Shown: one piece after another, positions 56,352 to 64,000 of the stretch
How the letters are laid out: every line of letters begins with the position of its first letter
Position numbering within the stretch: position 1 is the stretch's first letter
Source: Streptomyces sp. NBC_00483
Lineage (GTDB): Bacteria > Actinomycetota > Actinomycetes > Streptomycetales > Streptomycetaceae
Assembly (NCBI RefSeq): GCF_036013745.1
Contig: NZ_CP107880.1
Location: forward strand, 3,658,001 to 3,722,000
Direction of reading: 5' to 3'
Length of the DNA: 64,000 nucleotides
Notes under the pieces: model-generated
What the model was told of the DNA's origin: nothing
Database searches by the model: none
What the model saw: the letters and a program-made list of their open reading frames with translations, nothing else
Position numbers and translations under genes: made by a program

Positions 56352-57707
56352 ATGCACGACGAACCACTCTCCGCCGGGCTGAAGCAGCGCCACCTCACGA
56401 TGCTCGGCCTCGGCGGGGTCATCGGCGCGGGCCTGTTCGTCGGCTCGGGAGCCGGTATCGCGGTCGCGGGGCCCGGCATCGTCGTCTCGTACCTGATCGC
56501 GGGCACACTCGCGATGCTGGTGATGCGGATGCTCGGCGAGATGTCCGCCGCGATGCCCGCGTCCGGTTCCTTCTCGGTGCACGCGGAGCGGGCGCTCGGC
56601 CGGTGGGCCGGGTTCACTGCCGGATGGCTCTACTGGTTCATGCTCGTGGTGGTGCTCGCCGTCGAGGCGACGGGCGCGGCGCAGATCGCGAACGGGTGGG
56701 TGCCGGGCGTCCCGCAGTGGGCGTGGGTGCTGCTCTTCATGGTCGTGTTCACCGTCGCCAACCTGACGGCGGTGAAGAACTTCGGCGAGTTCGAGTTCTG
56801 GTTCGCGGCCCTCAAGGTCTTCGCGATCATCGCGTTCCTGGTGCTCGGCGCCCTCGCGATCTTCGGGATCCTCCCCGACACGGATCCGGTCGGCCTCACC
56901 CATCTGACCGGGGACGGCGGGTTCCTGCCGCACGGCTGGGAGGGCGTCGTCTCCGGCGTCCTCGCGGTCGTCTTCGCGTTCGGCGGCCTGGAGGTCGTCA
57001 CGATCGCGGCCGCCGAGTCCGAGGACCCGGCCCGCTCGGTGGCGCGCGCGGTGCGCAGCGCGGTGTTCCGGATCCTGTTCTTCTACGTCGGTTCGATGCT
57101 GGTCATCGTGACCGTGCTGCCCTGGACGGAGCAGAAGGCGGGGATCAGCCCGTACGTCACCGTGCTCGACTCGATCGGTGTGCCGTCGGCGGCGCAGATC
57201 ATGAACATCGTGGTGTTCGTGGCGCTGCTCTCCGCACTGAACGCCAACCTCTACGGCTCGTCCCGCATGATCTTCTCGCTGGCCGAGCGCGACGAGGCGC
57301 CGAAGTCGCTGCTGAAGGTGAGCGGTGGCGGGGTGCCGCGCCGCGCGGTCCTGGCCTCGGTGGCCTTCGGCTTCATCTCGGTCCTCCTCAACCTGGAGTG
57401 GCCGGACACGATCTTCCTCTACATGCTCAACTCGGTCGGCGCGGTGCTGCTGTTCGTGTGGGCGCTGATCGCCGTGTCGCAGCTGCGTCTGCGGCGGCGC
57501 ATCGAGCAGGAGGCCCCCGAGCGCCTCGTGTTGAAGATGTGGGCGTTCCCCTGGCTGACCTGGGTGGCGATCGCCGCGATGGCCGTGGTCTTCGGCCTGA
57601 TGCTGACCGACGACACGGCGCGGCCGCAGTTGATGTGGTCGACCGGGGCGACGCTGCTCGTCCTCGCGGTCGCGGGCGCCCGGGAGTTGCGCGCACGGCG
57701 TGCCTGA
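56352..57707 (+). CDS. Amino-acid permease 2 (APC family)
   Basis: A 451-residue paralogue of the permeases at 51476 and 57875. It starts [24 protein letters not shown] with a very short tail, then [31 protein letters not shown] and LNANLYGSSRMIFSLAERDEAPK. Twelve helices. It follows BioY across a 280-base intergenic region and precedes permease 3 by 167 bases. The substrate cannot be read. Confidence 0.92.
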   Translation: MHDEPLSAGLKQRHLTMLGLGGVIGAGLFVGSGAGIAVAGPGIVVSYLIAGTLAMLVMRMLGEMSAAMPASGSFSVHAERALGRWAGFTAGWLYWFMLVVVLAVEATGAAQIANGWVPGVPQWAWVLLFMVVFTVANLTAVKNFGEFEFWFAALKVFAIIAFLVLGALAIFGILPDTDPVGLTHLTGDGGFLPHGWEGVVSGVLAVVFAFGGLEVVTIAAAESEDPARSVARAVRSAVFRILFFYVGSMLVIVTVLPWTEQKAGISPYVTVLDSIGVPSAAQIMNIVVFVALLSALNANLYGSSRMIFSLAERDEAPKSLLKVSGGGVPRRAVLASVAFGFISVLLNLEWPDTIFLYMLNSVGAVLLFVWALIAVSQLRLRRRIEQEAPERLVLKMWAFPWLTWVAIAAMAVVFGLMLTDDTARPQLMWSTGATLLVLAVAGARELRARRA

Positions 57708-57874
57708 GCGGTGTCCACGCGTTCACCGAACGTCGACATGATCATTGCGGCGTGTGAGCGTCGTGTCCGTATACCGGAAACCTATTCCCTCTGAGCGGGC
57801 CGCCCACCCAGACTGTGGCAGTTTTACGTTCCGTTTACGCCAGGACCGTCACAGCTACTGAACAGGGCACACCC

Positions 57875-59293
57875 ATGTCTCGGAACTCAGCGCAGTCCCC
57901 TGCGGAGGGGACGGACGCGCGGCCGGTCGAGCAGGCGCCGGCCGAGCCGTCGCTGTCGCACGGCCTCAAGCAGCGCCATCTTTCCATGATCGCGCTGGGC
58001 GGCGTGATCGGCGCGGGCCTCTTCGTGGGCTCCGGCACCGCGATCGCCGCCGCGGGCCCGTCGATCATCCTCGCCTACGCGATATCCGGCGCGCTCGTCA
58101 TGCTCGTGATGCGCATGCTGGGCGAGATGTCGGCCGCGTACCCGGCGTCCGGATCGTTCTCCGTGCACGCCGAGCGGGGCATCGGGCCGTGGGCCGGATT
58201 CACCGCGGGCTGGTCGTTCTGGTTCCTGCTCTGCGTGGCCGTCGGCCTGGAGGGCATCGGCGCGGCGGGCATCGTGCACGGCTGGGTGCCGGGCGTGCCC
58301 GAGTGGGCCTGGGTCGCCCTGTTCATGCTGCTGTTCACGATCACGAACCTGTCGGCCGTGAAGAACTTCGGCGAGTTCGAGTTCTGGTTCGCCGCGCTCA
58401 AGGTCGGCGCGATCGTGCTCTTCCTCGTCATCGGCATCCTCGCCATGCTCGGCGTGCTGCCCGACGTCGGCGCACCCGGCATGTCCAACCTCACCGGCCA
58501 CGGCGGCTTCATGCCGAACGGCACGGAAGGGTTGATCGTCGGCCTGCTCGCGTCGGTCTTCGCGTACGGCGGTCTGGAGACGGTGACGATCGCCGCCGCC
58601 GAGTCGGAGCACCCGGTGCAGGGCGTCGCGAAGGCGGTCCGCACGGCGATGTGGCGCATCGCCCTTTTCTACGTCGGCTCGATGGCGGTCGTCGTGGTCC
58701 TCCTGCCCTGGACCGCGAAGGAGATCCCGACCAAGGGTCCGTACGTCGCCACGCTGGACTACCTGGGCGTGCCCGCGGCCGGCCAGATCATGAACGTGGT
58801 CATCCTCGTCGCGCTGCTCTCCGCCATGAACGCCAACATCTACGGCGCCTCCCGCATGGCCGCCTCGCTGGTCGCCCGCGGCATGGGCCCGAAGGCCATC
58901 GGCAAGGTCACGAACGGGGTGCCGCGGGTCGCGGTGCTGCTGTCGGCGGTCTTCGGCTTCGTGTGCGTGCTGCTCAGCTACTGGCGCCCGGACGACATCT
59001 TCGCCTGGCTGCTCAACACCATCGGCGCGATCATCCTCGTCGTCTGGTTCTTCATCGCCGTCTCCCAGCTGGTGCTGCGCCGCAAGCTGGAGCGCGAGGC
59101 GCCGGAGAAGCTGGTCGTGAAGATGTGGGCGTACCCCTACCTGACGATCATCGCGCTCGTCGGCATGGTCGCCGTCTTCGTCCTGATGGCCCGCGAGCAC
59201 GACACGCGGGTCCAGCTGTACTTCTCGGGCGGCCTGGCGATCATCCTCGCGGCGGTCGGGTACGCGCGGCAGAAGCTGGCCGAGAAGAAGTAG
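57875..59293 (+). CDS. Amino-acid permease 3 (APC family)
   Basis: A 472-residue paralogue, with a 30-residue polar start then [24 protein letters not shown] and [41 protein letters not shown] and [23 protein letters not shown] at 57875 is chosen over the 20-codon longer frame, which has no site. A CGTTTACG motif lies upstream as in permease 1. It ends in a strong terminator before sodF. Confidence 0.92.
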   Translation: MSRNSAQSPAEGTDARPVEQAPAEPSLSHGLKQRHLSMIALGGVIGAGLFVGSGTAIAAAGPSIILAYAISGALVMLVMRMLGEMSAAYPASGSFSVHAERGIGPWAGFTAGWSFWFLLCVAVGLEGIGAAGIVHGWVPGVPEWAWVALFMLLFTITNLSAVKNFGEFEFWFAALKVGAIVLFLVIGILAMLGVLPDVGAPGMSNLTGHGGFMPNGTEGLIVGLLASVFAYGGLETVTIAAAESEHPVQGVAKAVRTAMWRIALFYVGSMAVVVVLLPWTAKEIPTKGPYVATLDYLGVPAAGQIMNVVILVALLSAMNANIYGASRMAASLVARGMGPKAIGKVTNGVPRVAVLLSAVFGFVCVLLSYWRPDDIFAWLLNTIGAIILVVWFFIAVSQLVLRRKLEREAPEKLVVKMWAYPYLTIIALVGMVAVFVLMAREHDTRVQLYFSGGLAIILAAVGYARQKLAEKK

Positions 59294-59313
59294 CCGTACC
59301 GAGTTCAACGCAG

Positions 59314-59345
59314 AGGGCCCCCGGACCACTTGGTCCGGGGGCCCT
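59314..59345 (+). terminator. Terminator after permease 3
   Basis: AGGGCCCCCGGACCA and TGGTCCGGGGGCCCT pair perfectly (15 bp, 2-base loop), followed by TTTCGTTG. It isolates the sodF promoter. Confidence 0.9.
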
Positions 59346-59382
59346 TTCGTTGCGTCCGACACTCCTGCTGTTAGCCTGCACT

Positions 59383-59397
59383 TGCAATAGAGTTGCA
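59383..59397. promoter_or_regulatory. Nur box ahead of sodF
   Basis: TGCAA-TAGAG-TTGCA matches the tGCAA-n5-TTGCa operator of the nickel-responsive repressor Nur exactly. It is 28 bases before the sodF start, where it would overlap the promoter or transcription start. In S. coelicolor this box mediates Ni-dependent repression of sodF (established). The nikA transport genes that share the box are not in the window. Confidence 0.8.
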
Positions 59398-59424
59398 ATA
59401 AGCAGTCGGAGGGCACGGAGAGAC

Positions 59425-60066
59425 ATGGCCACGTACACGCTTCCTGAGCTTCCGTACGACTACGCGGCGCTTGAGCCGGTCATCAACCCGCAGATCATCG
59501 AGCTGCACCACGACAAGCACCACGCGGCGTACGTGAAGGGCGCGAACGACACCCTGGAGCAGCTGGCCGAGGCGCGCGACAAGGAACAGTGGGGCTCGAT
59601 CAACGGCCTGGAGAAGAACCTGGCCTTCCACCTCTCCGGCCACATCCTGCACAGCATCTACTGGCACAACATGACCGGTGACGGTGGCGGCGAGCCGCTC
59701 GCGGCGGACGGCGTGGGCGAGTTGGCCGACGCGCTCACCGAGTCCTTCGGTTCCTTCGCCGGGTTCAAGGCGCAGCTGACGAAGGCCGCGGCCACCACGC
59801 AGGGCTCCGGCTGGGGCGTCCTCGCGTACGAGCCGGTGAGCGGGCGGCTCATCGTCGAGCAGATCTACGACCACCAGGGCAACGTCGGCCAGGGCTCGAC
59901 CCCGATCCTCGTCTTCGACGCGTGGGAGCACGCGTTCTACCTGCAGTACAAGAACCAGAAGGTCGACTTCATCGAGGCGATGTGGCGGGTCGTCAACTGG
60001 CAGGACGTGGCCAAGCGGTACGCGGCCGCGAGGGAGCGGGCGTACAACCTGCTGCTGGTGCCGTAG
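59425..60066 (+). CDS. sodF: Iron superoxide dismutase
   Basis: A 213-residue Fe/Mn-type SOD. Metal ligands are His28 (LHHDKHH), His76 (GHILHSIYW), and the DAWEHAFY Asp/His pair near the C-terminus. NPGGGxx-type and [12 protein letters not shown] motifs are present. The single-gene unit with a Nur box matches the Streptomyces Ni-repressed Fe-SOD, used when nickel for the Ni-SOD is scarce. ATG has CGGAGG upstream. Confidence 0.94.
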   Translation: MATYTLPELPYDYAALEPVINPQIIELHHDKHHAAYVKGANDTLEQLAEARDKEQWGSINGLEKNLAFHLSGHILHSIYWHNMTGDGGGEPLAADGVGELADALTESFGSFAGFKAQLTKAAATTQGSGWGVLAYEPVSGRLIVEQIYDHQGNVGQGSTPILVFDAWEHAFYLQYKNQKVDFIEAMWRVVNWQDVAKRYAAARERAYNLLLVP

Positions 60067-60133
60067 CGCCGTGATGCGTCCCGCCTCGTGATCGTCTTCT
60101 CAACCTTCACGTTGGCGGGCGGCGGAAACGACG

Positions 60134-60164
60134 GACCCCCGTGAGGATGTGACTCACGGGGGTC
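60134..60164 (+). terminator. Terminator after sodF
   Basis: GACCCCCGTGAG pairs exactly with CTCACGGGGGTC around a 7-base loop, followed by TGTTGG. It lies 67 bases past the sodF stop. Confidence 0.85.
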
Positions 60165-60199
60165 TGTTGGTGTGCGGGATTCCGGGGGACCTTGGCGGG

Positions 60200-60421
60200 A
60201 TGACAGCGGAGTTCTTGAACCTGCACTGCGACACGTGCCACGGCGGCCCCCGACCCTTCCGTCGCCTCAAGGCCCACGAGAAGGCACACCTGGCTGCCAA
60301 GGGACAGATCGAGGCCGACATCCACGCGACGTGGCGATGTGACACCGAAGGGTGTCTCACCTACCGGCGCCACGGCCGCACGTGGGGCGGCGGGAGCTTC
60401 CCGCCGAGCATCGACGACTAG
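60200..60421 (+). CDS. Zinc-ribbon-like miniprotein
   Basis: A 73-residue protein with two Cys pairs, NLHCDTCHGG near the start and RCDTEGCLTYRRHGRTWGG near the end, an arrangement that could bind one zinc. The middle is charged and helical (KAHEKAHLAAKGQIEADIHA). ATG at 60200 with weak GGCGGG upstream; a longer frame starts at 60149 inside the terminator loop. Its stop overlaps that of the convergent DsbA-like gene by four bases. It may be a small transcription or RNA-binding factor. Confidence 0.55.
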   Translation: MTAEFLNLHCDTCHGGPRPFRRLKAHEKAHLAAKGQIEADIHATWRCDTEGCLTYRRHGRTWGGGSFPPSIDD

Positions 60422-61050
60422 TCGAAGATCGGGCCCACCGTGCGCGTGCGCTTGATTTCGTAGAAGCCCGGGACCGAGGCGACGAGGAGCGTGCCGTCCC
60501 AGAGCTTGGCCGCCTCCTCGCCCTTGGGCGCCGGGGTGACGACCGGGCCGAAGAAGGCGATCTGGTTGCCGTCGGCGCCCGGCACCGCGATGACCGGCGT
60601 GCCGACGTCCTGGCCGACCTTGTCGATGCCCTCCTTGTGCGAGGCGCGGAGCTCTTCCTCGTACTTGGTGGCGTCCCAGTGGTCGAGGAGGGACTCCGGC
60701 AGGCCGACCTCCGCCAGAGCGCCGGCGACGGCCTCCTTCGTGGGGCCCTCGCCGCGGTTGTGGATACGGGTGCCGAGCGCGGTGTAGAGGTCGCCGAGGA
60801 CCTCCGCGCCGTGCTCCTGCTGCGCGGCGATGACGACACGGACCGGGCCCCAGGCCTGGGTGCGCATCATCTCCTGGTACTCCTCGGGCAGCTCGTCGAG
60901 GCGCGGCTCGTTGAGCACCGCGAGGCTCATCACGTGCCAGCGGACCTTGATGTCGCGGACCTTCTCGACCTCCAGGACCCAGCGCGAGGTCATCCAGGCC
61001 CAGGGGCACAGGGGGTCGAACCAGAAGTCGACGGGGGTCTTCTCGGACAT
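60418..61050 (-). CDS. DsbA/Rv2466c-family mycothiol-dependent oxidoreductase-like protein
   Basis: A 210-residue thioredoxin-fold protein very similar to mycobacterial Rv2466c, a mycothiol-linked nitroreductase (family knowledge; whole-length landmarks DFWFDPLCPWAWMTSRWVLEVEKVRDI, AWGPVRVVIAAQQEHG, VGTPVI, FFGPVV and KRTRT). The active site reads Cys15-Pro-Trp-Ala18: the resolving Cys of CPWC is Ala, so a monothiol mechanism using mycothiol is likely. ATG at 61050 follows GAGGAG; four upstream codons are excluded. Confidence 0.88.
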   Translation of the reverse strand: MSEKTPVDFWFDPLCPWAWMTSRWVLEVEKVRDIKVRWHVMSLAVLNEPRLDELPEEYQEMMRTQAWGPVRVVIAAQQEHGAEVLGDLYTALGTRIHNRGEGPTKEAVAGALAEVGLPESLLDHWDATKYEEELRASHKEGIDKVGQDVGTPVIAVPGADGNQIAFFGPVVTPAPKGEEAAKLWDGTLLVASVPGFYEIKRTRTVGPIFD

Positions 61051-61188
61051 GGTTCTCCTCAAGATTCACCGGGTGGTCTCGGCAGCGCCAACGCGGCCCG
61101 TGCCCGGTCCATTCCCCGATGTCCGGTGTCGGAGCCGCGTGCGAGGATCGTAGGCGGCTGAACAGTTACGTCACAAAGGAGTGCCGCC

Positions 61189-63774
61189 GTGCCCGGTGAG
61201 AATCTGTCCCGCGACGAGGCCCGCGAGCGGGCGGGTCTGCTGTCCGTCGACGGGTACGAGGTGGCGCTCGACCTGCGCTCCGCGGTCGGCGACTTCGCCG
61301 GCGAGGGGCCGCGCACCTTCCGTTCCGTGACCACGATCCGGTTCCGGTCGAACGAGGCGGGGGCGGCCACGTTCGTCGACCTCATCGCGCCGTCCGTGAC
61401 GGCCGTGTCGCTGAACGGCGAGGACCTCGACCCGGCGGCCGTGTTCGACGGCAACCGCATCCAGCTGGAGAACCTGGCGGAGGACAACGAGCTGGTGGTC
61501 GACGCCCAGTGCGCGTATTCGCGTACGGGTGAAGGCATGCACCGCTTCGTCGACCCCGAGGACGGCGAGGTGTACCTGTACACGCAGTACGAGCCCGCCG
61601 ACTCGCGCCGCGTGTTCGCCAACTTCGAGCAGCCCGACCTGAAGGCGCCGTACCGGTTCAGCGTGCAGGCCCCCGAGGGGTGGACCGCATGGTCGAACGG
61701 CACGGGCGAACTCGTCGACGGCGTCTGGCAGTTCGCCGAGACCAAGCCGATCTCGACGTACATCACGGCGGTCGTCGCCGGGCCGTACCACTACGTGACG
61801 GATTCCTACGAGCGGACCTTCGATGACGGGTCGAAGCTCGTCGTCCCGCTCGGCGCGATGTGCCGCAAGGGGCTCGCCCCGTACTTCGACGCCGATGACG
61901 TCTTCACGGTGACCAAGCAGGGCCTCGACTTCTTCCACGACCACTTCGACTACCCGTACCCCTTCGGGAAGTACGACCAGGCCTTCGTGCCCGAGTACAA
62001 CCTGGGCGCCATGGAGAACCCGGGGATGGTGACCTTCCGCGAGGAGTTCATCTTCCGCGGGAAGGTCACGCAGGCGTCCTACGAGCGGCGCGCGAACGTG
62101 ATCCTCCACGAGATGGCCCACATGTGGTTCGGCGACCTCGTCACCATGCGCTGGTGGGACGACCTGTGGCTGAAGGAGTCCTTCGCGGACTTCATGGGCG
62201 CGTTCTCGATGGTGGAGGCGACGCGGTTCACGGACGGCTGGATCACCTTCGCCAACAACCGGAAGTCGTGGGCGTACCGGGCGGACCAGCTGCCGAGCAC
62301 GCACCCGATCACGGCCGACATCCGGGACCTGGAGGACGCGAAGCTCAACTTCGACGGCATCACGTACGCCAAGGGCGCCTCTGTACTGAAGCAGCTCGTC
62401 GCGTACGTCGGTCGGGACGCGTTCCTGGAAGGCGCGCGGCGGTACTTCAAGCGGCACGCCTACGGGAACACCGAACTGGGCGATCTGCTGTCGGCACTTG
62501 AGGAGACGAGCGGGCGCGACCTCGCGGCCTGGTCGCGGTCCTGGCTTCAGACCGCCGGCGTCAACTCCCTTACCCCGCAAGTCACGTTGAACGCCGAGGG
62601 GCGGATCACCGAGCTGGCGGTGGTGCAGGAAGCGGCCGAGTCGCACCCCGAACTGCGCCCGCACCGGGTGGCCGTGGGCCTGTACCGGCGTGCGGCAGGC
62701 GGCGCCGTCGAGCGGTACGCGCGCGCCGAGGTCGACGTGGACGGGCCGCGGACGGTCGTGGGCGAGCTGGCCGGGGCCGAGGCTCCCGAGCTCGTACTGG
62801 TCAACGACGACGACCTCACCTACTGCAAGATCCGGTTCGACGAGGGGTCGCTGGCGACGCTGCGGGACCACCTCGGGGACATCTCCGACCCGCTGGCGCG
62901 GGCCCTGTGCTGGTCGGCGCTGTGGAACGCGACGCGGGACGCGTTGATGCCCGCGCGTGACTTCATCGATCTCGTGCTGCGGTTCGCGGGGCGCGAGTCC
63001 GACATCGGGGTGCTCCAGACGCTGCACGCGTGGGCGCGTTCCGCGCTCGTGCACTACGCGGTGCCCGAGTGGCGCGAGGCCGGCGGCCGGCTGCTCGCCG
63101 AGGGCGCGCTCAAGGAGCTGCGGATCGCGGAGCCGGGGAGCCAGCACCAGCTGACGTGGGCCCGGTTCTTCGGAGCGGTCGCGTCGAGCGAGGCCGATCT
63201 GCAGTTGCTGCAGGGGCTGTTGGACGTTTCCGGCGGCGCGAAGATCGACGGGCTCGACGTCGACCAGGAGCTGCGGTGGGCGTTCCTGGAGACGCTCGCG
63301 ACGTACGGGGTCGCGAACGAGGGCGTACTGGCGGCGGAACTGGCGCGGGACGACACCGCCTCCGGCAAGCGGCACCAGGTGCGGTGCCTCGCGGCGCGGC
63401 CGTCGGAGGCCGTGAAGGCGCAGGCCTGGGCGCAGGTCGTGGAGTCGGACGCGTTGAGCAACGCGCTGGTGGAGGCCACCATTTCGGGGTTCCAGCAGCC
63501 GTCGCAGCGGGCGCTCACCGCGAAGTACGCGGAGAAGTACTTCGCGGTGATCGAGCGGGTGTGGGAAGAGCGGTCGATCCAGATCGGGATGGATGTGGTG
63601 CGGGGGCTGTTCCCCGGGCTGCAGGACTCGCAGGCGACGCTGGATGCGACGGACGCGTGGCTGTCCGGGCATGAGGGGGGTGCGCCGGCGTTGCGGAGGC
63701 TTGTGCTTGAGGCGCGGGACGACTTGGCGCGGGCGCTGCGCGGGCAGGCGTGTGACGGGGCTGCGGGCATGTAG
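61189..63774 (+). CDS. pepN: Aminopeptidase N (M1 family)
   Basis: An 861-residue zinc aminopeptidase that removes N-terminal residues. The exopeptidase motif GAMEN is at 273-277 and the zinc site HEMAH at 307-311 with Glu330 (LWLKESF). The C-terminal ERAP1-like helical domain is complete (QVVESDALSNALVEATISGF...LLVRGLFPGL type). GTG at 61189 follows AAAGGAG by 7 bases. It diverges from the DsbA-like gene and ends against a dispersed repeat. Confidence 0.95.
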   Translation: MPGENLSRDEARERAGLLSVDGYEVALDLRSAVGDFAGEGPRTFRSVTTIRFRSNEAGAATFVDLIAPSVTAVSLNGEDLDPAAVFDGNRIQLENLAEDNELVVDAQCAYSRTGEGMHRFVDPEDGEVYLYTQYEPADSRRVFANFEQPDLKAPYRFSVQAPEGWTAWSNGTGELVDGVWQFAETKPISTYITAVVAGPYHYVTDSYERTFDDGSKLVVPLGAMCRKGLAPYFDADDVFTVTKQGLDFFHDHFDYPYPFGKYDQAFVPEYNLGAMENPGMVTFREEFIFRGKVTQASYERRANVILHEMAHMWFGDLVTMRWWDDLWLKESFADFMGAFSMVEATRFTDGWITFANNRKSWAYRADQLPSTHPITADIRDLEDAKLNFDGITYAKGASVLKQLVAYVGRDAFLEGARRYFKRHAYGNTELGDLLSALEETSGRDLAAWSRSWLQTAGVNSLTPQVTLNAEGRITELAVVQEAAESHPELRPHRVAVGLYRRAAGGAVERYARAEVDVDGPRTVVGELAGAEAPELVLVNDDDLTYCKIRFDEGSLATLRDHLGDISDPLARALCWSALWNATRDALMPARDFIDLVLRFAGRESDIGVLQTLHAWARSALVHYAVPEWREAGGRLLAEGALKELRIAEPGSQHQLTWARFFGAVASSEADLQLLQGLLDVSGGAKIDGLDVDQELRWAFLETLATYGVANEGVLAAELARDDTASGKRHQVRCLAARPSEAVKAQAWAQVVESDALSNALVEATISGFQQPSQRALTAKYAEKYFAVIERVWEERSIQIGMDVVRGLFPGLQDSQATLDATDAWLSGHEGGAPALRRLVLEARDDLARALRGQACDGAAGM

Positions 63775-63808
63775 TCGGGGCGGTTGCGGTACCCCGGGGT
63801 TTCGGCCT

Positions 63809-63857
63809 CGGGGCTCTGCCCCGGCCCCCGCGGGCTCTCGTCCAAGAGCGGGGCTTA
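63809..63857 (+). repeat. Dispersed GGGGCTCTGCCCC repeat after pepN
   Basis: CGGGGCTCTGCCCCGGCCCC, CGCGGGCTCTCGTCCAAGAG and CGGGGCTTAA form another copy of the 50618/52924 family, 35 bases past the pepN stop. Confidence 0.75.
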
Positions 63858-64000
63858 AGTGGTGTTACTGAATGCTGGCAATCGCGGCCGTAACCCCCGG
63901 TGCCGCCTGGTCTTTTCGGCAGGAGGTGGGGACACCTTTAGGGCGACGATGTCCGGAGTTTCCTACGGGGGTGTAACAGCGGTTAGTGGGGGGTTCTTGG
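63858..64000. other. Unassigned right end of the window
   Basis: The last 143 bases contain no supportable gene start; TTTAGGGCGACGATGTCCGG and a G-rich end may belong to the leader of a gene outside the window. Confidence 0.4.

Overview
The window is 64 kb of very GC-rich DNA with actinobacterial gene content and order. It carries an rne-rplU-rpmA-obg ribosome/RNase E cluster, an mreB-mreC-mreD-mrdA-rodA cell-wall cluster, ndk, folC, valS, clpX-clpP-clpP, tig, a Nur-type sodF promoter and a mycothiol-type nitroreductase homologue. Frequent GTG starts, the TagF-like wall-polymer enzyme, the SpoIIE-type phosphatase and two families of interspersed Streptomyces-style repeats all point to the core chromosome of a Streptomyces species. 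No insertion sequence, prophage, CRISPR array or biosynthetic gene cluster is visible.

Layout. 1-2.3 kb: the 5' part of proA, a small unknown gene and proB, leftward. 2.6-4.7 kb: a rightward membrane-anchored CDP-glycerol glycerophosphotransferase-like gene. 4.7-7.56 kb: a gene-free block packed with several repeat classes. 7.56-16.7 kb: obg, rpmA, rplU, a secreted phospholipase-D-like gene, a giant RNase E/G, a DUF2344/TIGR03936 gene and a repeat-built membrane protein, all leftward. 17.6-21.8 kb: terD (rightward), a TIGR03960 radical SAM protein and a CYTH-CHAD protein. 21.9-28.3 kb: the mre/mrd elongation cluster. 28.6-31.0 kb: ndk, a DUF4233 protein and folC. 31.2-33.5 kb: a second mreB-like gene and an orphan NarL-type sensor kinase, lying between folC and valS. 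33.7-42.1 kb: valS, a PQG-repeat membrane protein, clpX, two clpP genes and tig. 42.3-42.5 kb: tRNA-Pro(TGG) and tRNA-Gly(TCC).

From 42.6 kb the genes are more accessory: a tiny membrane protein, a 40-codon ORF overlapping a membrane acyltransferase, an SDR, an HD protein, a CPA2 antiporter, a SpoIIE phosphatase, an Eis-like acetyltransferase, a Nei-like glycosylase and rpiB. Three paralogous amino-acid permeases follow, interspersed with a Ser/Thr kinase, an LPSTG surface protein and BioY. The window closes with sodF, a zinc-ribbon miniprotein, a DsbA/Rv2466c-like protein and pepN.

How the parts fit. The mre/mrd genes, the TagF-like protein and PBP2/RodA serve wall and spore-envelope construction. 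The rne-obg genes serve ribosome and RNA metabolism. clpX, the clpP genes and tig serve protein quality control, with a ClgR-type operator ahead of the clpP pair. sodF has a perfect match to the nickel-regulator (Nur) box. The most unusual material is the 2.9 kb repeat block before obg, the mreB-like/kinase pair between folC and valS, the repeat-built proteins (RNase E tails, YVLxPVGR protein, PGPYGQ protein), two probable non-canonical start codons (ATC and CTG), and a set of dispersed palindromic repeats, one of which supplies the end of a kinase gene.
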